Source of the DNA: an uncultured Capnocytophaga sp.
GTDB taxonomy: Bacteria; Bacteroidota; Bacteroidia; Flavobacteriales; Flavobacteriaceae
Length of the DNA stretch: 18,215 nucleotides
Direction of reading: 5' to 3'
NCBI GenBank assembly: GCA_915070235.1
Contig: CAJZFM010000009.1
Location: forward strand, 1 to 18,215
The first letter of the stretch is position 1. The number at the start of each line of letters is the position of its first letter. Both the position numbers and the translations under genes were made by a program. Shown one piece after another: positions 15,077-18,215 of this stretch. Below the pieces are notes generated by a model. It was not told the DNA's origin. It did not search any database and worked only from the letters and a program-made list of their open reading frames with translations.

Positions 15077-17395
15077 TTAAAGAACTTTAAATTTGGCAAA
15101 CCTCAGTATCAGTGTTTTCTCTCCGCCGTTTTCAAACCGTACTTTGGCCTTGCGGTCAGCGCCATTACCTTCTACATCTATAACTACTCCTTTGCCAAAG
15201 CGTTCATGTAGTAGCGTATTGCCTACTGCTACTTCGGGTATATCCCCCGTGGCTACAGCTTTGGCCTGTTCAGGTTTTTGTAGGCGGAGCTTCTTGAGCT
15301 GTTCTTCATTCGGTTTCTTATAGGCAGGAGGTGGGCTGTTGGTGGGCTTCTGTTGGCGCAGTTTGCTCTTATCCACAGGGGCAAAAGCATCTATATTCAC
15401 CAATGGTCGGTAACGATAGCTGTCCTTAGGGGTGAGGTATTCTAAGTAACGATCTTCTATTTCTTCTATAAAGCGGCTAGGTTCGGCATCCATGAGCTTA
15501 CCCCAGCGATAGCGATTTTCGGTATAAGTTAGGTAGGCCTGCCTTTCAGCACGAGTAAGTGCCACATAGAAAAGTCGGCGCTCCTCTTCCATTTCGGTAC
15601 GGGTATTTTGGCTCAGTGCCGAAGGGAAAAGGTCTTCCTCCATACCCACGATAAAGACATAGGGGAACTCCAAGCCCTTAGCCAAGTGTATGGTCATAAG
15701 TGACACGCGATTATCGTCCTCTACTTCCTTGTCAAGGTCGGTAGCCAAGGCAACATCTTGCAGAAACTCCGCCAAGGAGCCAGTGGCTTCTTCTATTTCT
15801 TTTTGTCCTTCCACGAAATCACGAATACCATTGAGGAGTTCCTCTATATTCTGTAGGCGTTCGATACCTTCGGGGGTACCGTCTTTCTTGAACTCATTGA
15901 GGATACCCGTACGCTTGGCAATATGCTCAGCCAAAGAGAAAGCATCATGTGTTTCCACCATGATACGGAAACTCTGAATCATATGGGCAAACTCCAGCAG
16001 ACGCACACGCGTAGGACTATTGATTTTAAGCCCATAGTCCATAAGGTCTAACTGCTTGATAATGGTAAAGATAGGTAGCTTGAACTCATTGGCACAGAGA
16101 GTAAGCCGCTCCATAGTCGTATCGCCTATCCCACGAGCGGGAAAGTTGATGACACGGTGGAGCGCTTCTTCGTCATTCTCGTTGATAGCCAAGCGGAAAT
16201 AGGCCAAGAGGTCTTTGATTTCCTTACGCTGGTAGAAGGACAGCCCCCCATAGATGCGGTAGGGGATATCCCGCTTGCGCAAGGCATCTTCTATAGCACG
16301 GGATTGCATATTGGTGCGATAAAGCACCGCAAAATCACCATAGGAAAGCTGGTGCTGCATGGCCTCTTCAAAGATAGTTCCAGCTACAAAACGCCCTTCG
16401 TCGGCATCGGTAGGGCTGCGATGTACCTTGATAAAATTACCATTCTCGTTAGCTGTCCATACCACCTTTTCCAAGCGGGCTTTGTTGTGCTCAATCACAT
16501 TGTTGGCAGCCTCTACGATATTGCGGGTAGAGCGATAGTTCTGTTCCAGTCGGTAGACACCCACATTGCGATAGTCCTTTTGGAAGTTGAAGATATTGTC
16601 AATATTCGCTCCACGAAAGGCGTAGATACTCTGGGCATCGTCTCCTACTACACATATGTTTTGAAACCTATCGGCCAAGGCACGGACAATCAAGTACTGG
16701 GAATGGTTCGTGTCCTGATACTCATCTACTAAGATATAGCGGAATCGGTGTTGGTATTTGGCCAAAACTTCAGGGAACACATTCAACAACTCATTGGTAC
16801 GCAGTAGTAGGTCGTCAAAATCCATAGCTCCAGCCTTGAAACAGCGATCTACATAATTGCGATAGATATCCCCCAAGCGAGGGTGCTTGGCCATCGCATC
16901 GGCCTCCTGCAGTTCAGGGTTCTCATAGTAGGCCTTTACAGTAATGAGGTTATTCTTATAAGTGGAGATACGTGAGGCAATTTGTTTGTATTTATAGACG
17001 TCCTTATCCAGTCCCATCTCCTTGATAATAGCCGAGATGAGTCGGTGCGAATCCTGCTGGTCATAGATGGTAAAGTCCCTCGGAAAGCCCAATTTGCCAG
17101 CTTCTTCCCTAAGAATACGCGCAAAAACAGAGTGGAAGGTACCCATCCACAAGTTGCGTGCTTCACTGGGGCCTACGATACGCCCGATACGCTCCTTCAT
17201 CTCCCGTGCTGCCTTGTTGGTAAAGGTCAGCGCTAAGATGTTGAAGGGGTCTACGCCCTGCTGCATAAGGTAAGCGATACGATAGGTCAGCACACGTGTC
17301 TTCCCAGAGCCTGCACCAGCGATGACCATCACAGGCCCGTCCTTATGTACCACAGGCGCCCGCTGCGCCTCATTAAGTTCGTCTAAGTAGTTCAA
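15077..17395 (-). CDS. pcrA: UvrD/PcrA-type superfamily 1A DNA helicase
   Basis: A 772-residue ATP-dependent 3'-5' helicase of the UvrD/PcrA group, acting in excision and mismatch repair and in removing proteins from DNA. All SF1A motifs are visible: Walker A AGAGSGKT (26-33), DEYQDT (224-229), GDDAQSIYAFRGA (251-263), QNYRST, then HLAKGLEFPYVF and EEERRLFYVALTRAE in the second half. The C-terminal 50 residues (VGNTLLHERFGKGVV onward) are the Tudor-like tail that binds RNA polymerase in PcrA/UvrD. The start must be TTG (17395): an in-frame stop lies two codons upstream, and the next Met (residue 23) is too close to Walker A. Repeat H fills the spacer to folE. Confidence 0.95.
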   Translation of the reverse strand: MNYLDELNEAQRAPVVHKDGPVMVIAGAGSGKTRVLTYRIAYLMQQGVDPFNILALTFTNKAAREMKERIGRIVGPSEARNLWMGTFHSVFARILREEAGKLGFPRDFTIYDQQDSHRLISAIIKEMGLDKDVYKYKQIASRISTYKNNLITVKAYYENPELQEADAMAKHPRLGDIYRNYVDRCFKAGAMDFDDLLLRTNELLNVFPEVLAKYQHRFRYILVDEYQDTNHSQYLIVRALADRFQNICVVGDDAQSIYAFRGANIDNIFNFQKDYRNVGVYRLEQNYRSTRNIVEAANNVIEHNKARLEKVVWTANENGNFIKVHRSPTDADEGRFVAGTIFEEAMQHQLSYGDFAVLYRTNMQSRAIEDALRKRDIPYRIYGGLSFYQRKEIKDLLAYFRLAINENDEEALHRVINFPARGIGDTTMERLTLCANEFKLPIFTIIKQLDLMDYGLKINSPTRVRLLEFAHMIQSFRIMVETHDAFSLAEHIAKRTGILNEFKKDGTPEGIERLQNIEELLNGIRDFVEGQKEIEEATGSLAEFLQDVALATDLDKEVEDDNRVSLMTIHLAKGLEFPYVFIVGMEEDLFPSALSQNTRTEMEEERRLFYVALTRAERQAYLTYTENRYRWGKLMDAEPSRFIEEIEDRYLEYLTPKDSYRYRPLVNIDAFAPVDKSKLRQQKPTNSPPPAYKKPNEEQLKKLRLQKPEQAKAVATGDIPEVAVGNTLLHERFGKGVVIDVEGNGADRKAKVRFENGGEKTLILRFAKFKVL

Positions 17396-17398
17396 ATT

Positions 17399-17468
17399 TT
17401 AGTTGTTAGTGATTAGTTAGTTGTCAGTGATTAGTAGTTAGTTCTAACTACTAATCACTAACCACTAA
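17399..17468. repeat. Palindromic heptad-phased repeat H
   Basis: Ten 7-mers in one register fill the folE-pcrA spacer. The left units are of type TTAGTNA; the right units are their reverse complements (NNACTAA). The centre is a perfect inverted repeat, 17426-17441 with 17444-17459, 16 bp with a 2-nt loop. It includes the folE stop (17465-17467) and ends three bases from the pcrA start codon. With no G+C-rich stem or T run, it is not an ordinary intrinsic terminator. Confidence 0.85.
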
Positions 17469-18127
17469 TATTTTGTTTCCATTTTGATATACTCCAAGAA
17501 CTCTTTTCTCACGATAGGGTCTTGGAACTTACCACCATATTCGGCCGTTACGGTGCTGCTCTCTATATCTCGGATACCGCGGGAGTTCACGCAGAGGTGC
17601 TTGGCATCAATCACACAAGCTACATCTTCAGTACCGAGGATACGCTGCATTTCCTGAACGATCTGCATGGTAAGGCGTTCCTGTACTTGTGGGCGGCGCG
17701 CAAAATAATCCACAATTCGGTTCATTTTGGAGAGTCCCAATACTCGCCCATTGGAGATATATCCCACGTGAGCACGGCCTACGATAGGTAGGAAATGGTG
17801 TTCGCAAGTGGAGTAGAGGACTATATTTTTTTCTATGAGCATCTCCCCATAGTGGTAATTGTTTTCAAAAGTGGAAGAACTGGGGCAGCGCTTGGGGTCA
17901 AGACCGCCAAAGAGTTCTTTTACATAGGCCTTGGCCACTCTCAGTGGAGTGCCCTTGAGGCTATCATCGGTAAGGTCAAGCCCAAGTGTCTCCATAATAT
18001 CAGCCATAGATTTTTGGATACGAGCGATTTTTTCCTCATCGGAAAGAGAAAAAGCATCGGCTCGCAAAGGGGTCTTAGCCGACGTACTTAGGTGATTTTC
18101 ACCTATAAAATCGTCTGATGGATTCAT
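17465..18127 (-). CDS. folE: GTP cyclohydrolase I
   Basis: FolE (220 residues) opens and rebuilds the imidazole ring of GTP to give 7,8-dihydroneopterin triphosphate, the first step to folate and other pterins. The zinc ligands are all present: C108 and H111 in STCEHHFLP and C179 in KHLCV. H110, SKMNRIVDYFARRPQVQERLT (133-153) and the NSRGIRD segment are the other active-site parts. The first 30 residues are a variable, polar extension. It is the first gene of a folE-pcrA-DUF4291 series, with a clear -7 box at 18152-18159. The stop codon lies inside repeat H. Confidence 0.97.
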   Translation of the reverse strand: MNPSDDFIGENHLSTSAKTPLRADAFSLSDEEKIARIQKSMADIMETLGLDLTDDSLKGTPLRVAKAYVKELFGGLDPKRCPSSSTFENNYHYGEMLIEKNIVLYSTCEHHFLPIVGRAHVGYISNGRVLGLSKMNRIVDYFARRPQVQERLTMQIVQEMQRILGTEDVACVIDAKHLCVNSRGIRDIESSTVTAEYGGKFQDPIVRKEFLEYIKMETKY

Positions 18128-18151
18128 TTGATTCTTATTTATTCAAGGGGA

Positions 18152-18159
18152 CAAAAATA
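18152..18159 (-). promoter_or_regulatory. -7 promoter box of folE
   Basis: TATTTTTG on the minus strand fits TAnnTTTG, 24 nt before the ATG. It stands in the same GTATTTTTGTCCCC context as the M1 peptidase promoter. The -33 region falls inside the AATGATT repeat and has no TTG. Confidence 0.65.
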
Positions 18160-18165
18160 CGAAAT

Positions 18166-18193
18166 AATGATTAATGATTAATGATTAATGATT
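18166..18193. repeat. Four exact tandem copies of AATGATT
   Basis: Four perfect consecutive heptamers, followed by AATT and a T run. They lie just upstream of the folE -7 box, over the expected -33 region. This is the cleanest array of the heptad family in the window and may vary in copy number. Confidence 0.9.
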
Positions 18194-18215
18194 AATTTTT
18201 TTTGGCGTTCAGATT

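Noticed and set aside
17426..17459. The palindrome as an intrinsic terminator
   Set aside because: The stem is AT-rich and no T run follows on either strand.
18128..18215. A gene starting at the right edge of the window
   Set aside because: The segment holds the folE promoter and AATGATT repeats; the remaining 20 bases are too short to judge.

Overview
The window looks like chromosome from the Bacteroidota, most likely a Flavobacteriia member; Capnocytophaga is my best guess, but no marker here proves the genus. The reasons are Bacteroidota-type promoters (TAnnTTTG at -7, once or twice with TTTG/TTG about 20 nt upstream), almost no Shine-Dalgarno sequences, a secreted VPS10/BNR propeller protein, a fused MsrA-MsrB, a permuted RsgA GTPase with a zinc knuckle, and spacers filled with degenerate 7-bp-periodic repeats. 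I recognise 17 protein-coding genes. I see no rRNA, tRNA, IS element, phage gene or CRISPR array, and no gene-free stretch longer than 300 bases.

Layout. Positions 97-4984 are all on the minus strand. Transcription starts at sufE, runs through a sufT/DUF59 gene and kdsB (gaps of 3 and 10 nt) and then, after 29 nt, into a large BNR/VPS10-like secreted protein; a NUDIX hydrolase follows. Next is a separate minus-strand gene for an exported M1 metallopeptidase (5085-6926). Divergent from it, on the plus strand, are a small eight-cysteine protein, rsgA and aroE (7167-9259). These converge on a minus-strand pair, an exported MsrAB (9295-10350) and an e(P4)-type lipoprotein phosphatase (10590-11390). 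A plus-strand group follows: a Crp/Fnr-like regulator, a TolC-like outer membrane protein and a YkuD_2-type L,D-transpeptidase-like protein (11585-14411). The window ends with a minus-strand folE - pcrA/uvrD - DUF4291 series (18127 down to 14475).

Function. Most of this is housekeeping: Fe-S assembly accessories (SufE, SufT), Kdo activation for lipopolysaccharide (KdsB), ribosome maturation (RsgA), shikimate (AroE) and folate/pterin (FolE) biosynthesis, and DNA repair (PcrA). Around it sits an envelope and exported set: peptidase, methionine sulfoxide repair, phosphatase, TolC, transpeptidase-like enzyme and VPS10-like protein. The LDT and DUF4291 genes look AT-richer than their neighbours and may be accessory.

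The most unusual feature is the intergenic DNA. Nearly every operon boundary carries about 30-70 bp of degenerate repeat in strict 7-nt register. These tracts reach stop codons, encode the last residues of MsrAB and RsgA, supply a likely -33 box for sufE, and form a perfect 16-bp palindrome between folE and pcrA. The second item of interest is an 83-residue protein made of two parallel four-cysteine modules. I see no defence island or obviously new multi-gene system.
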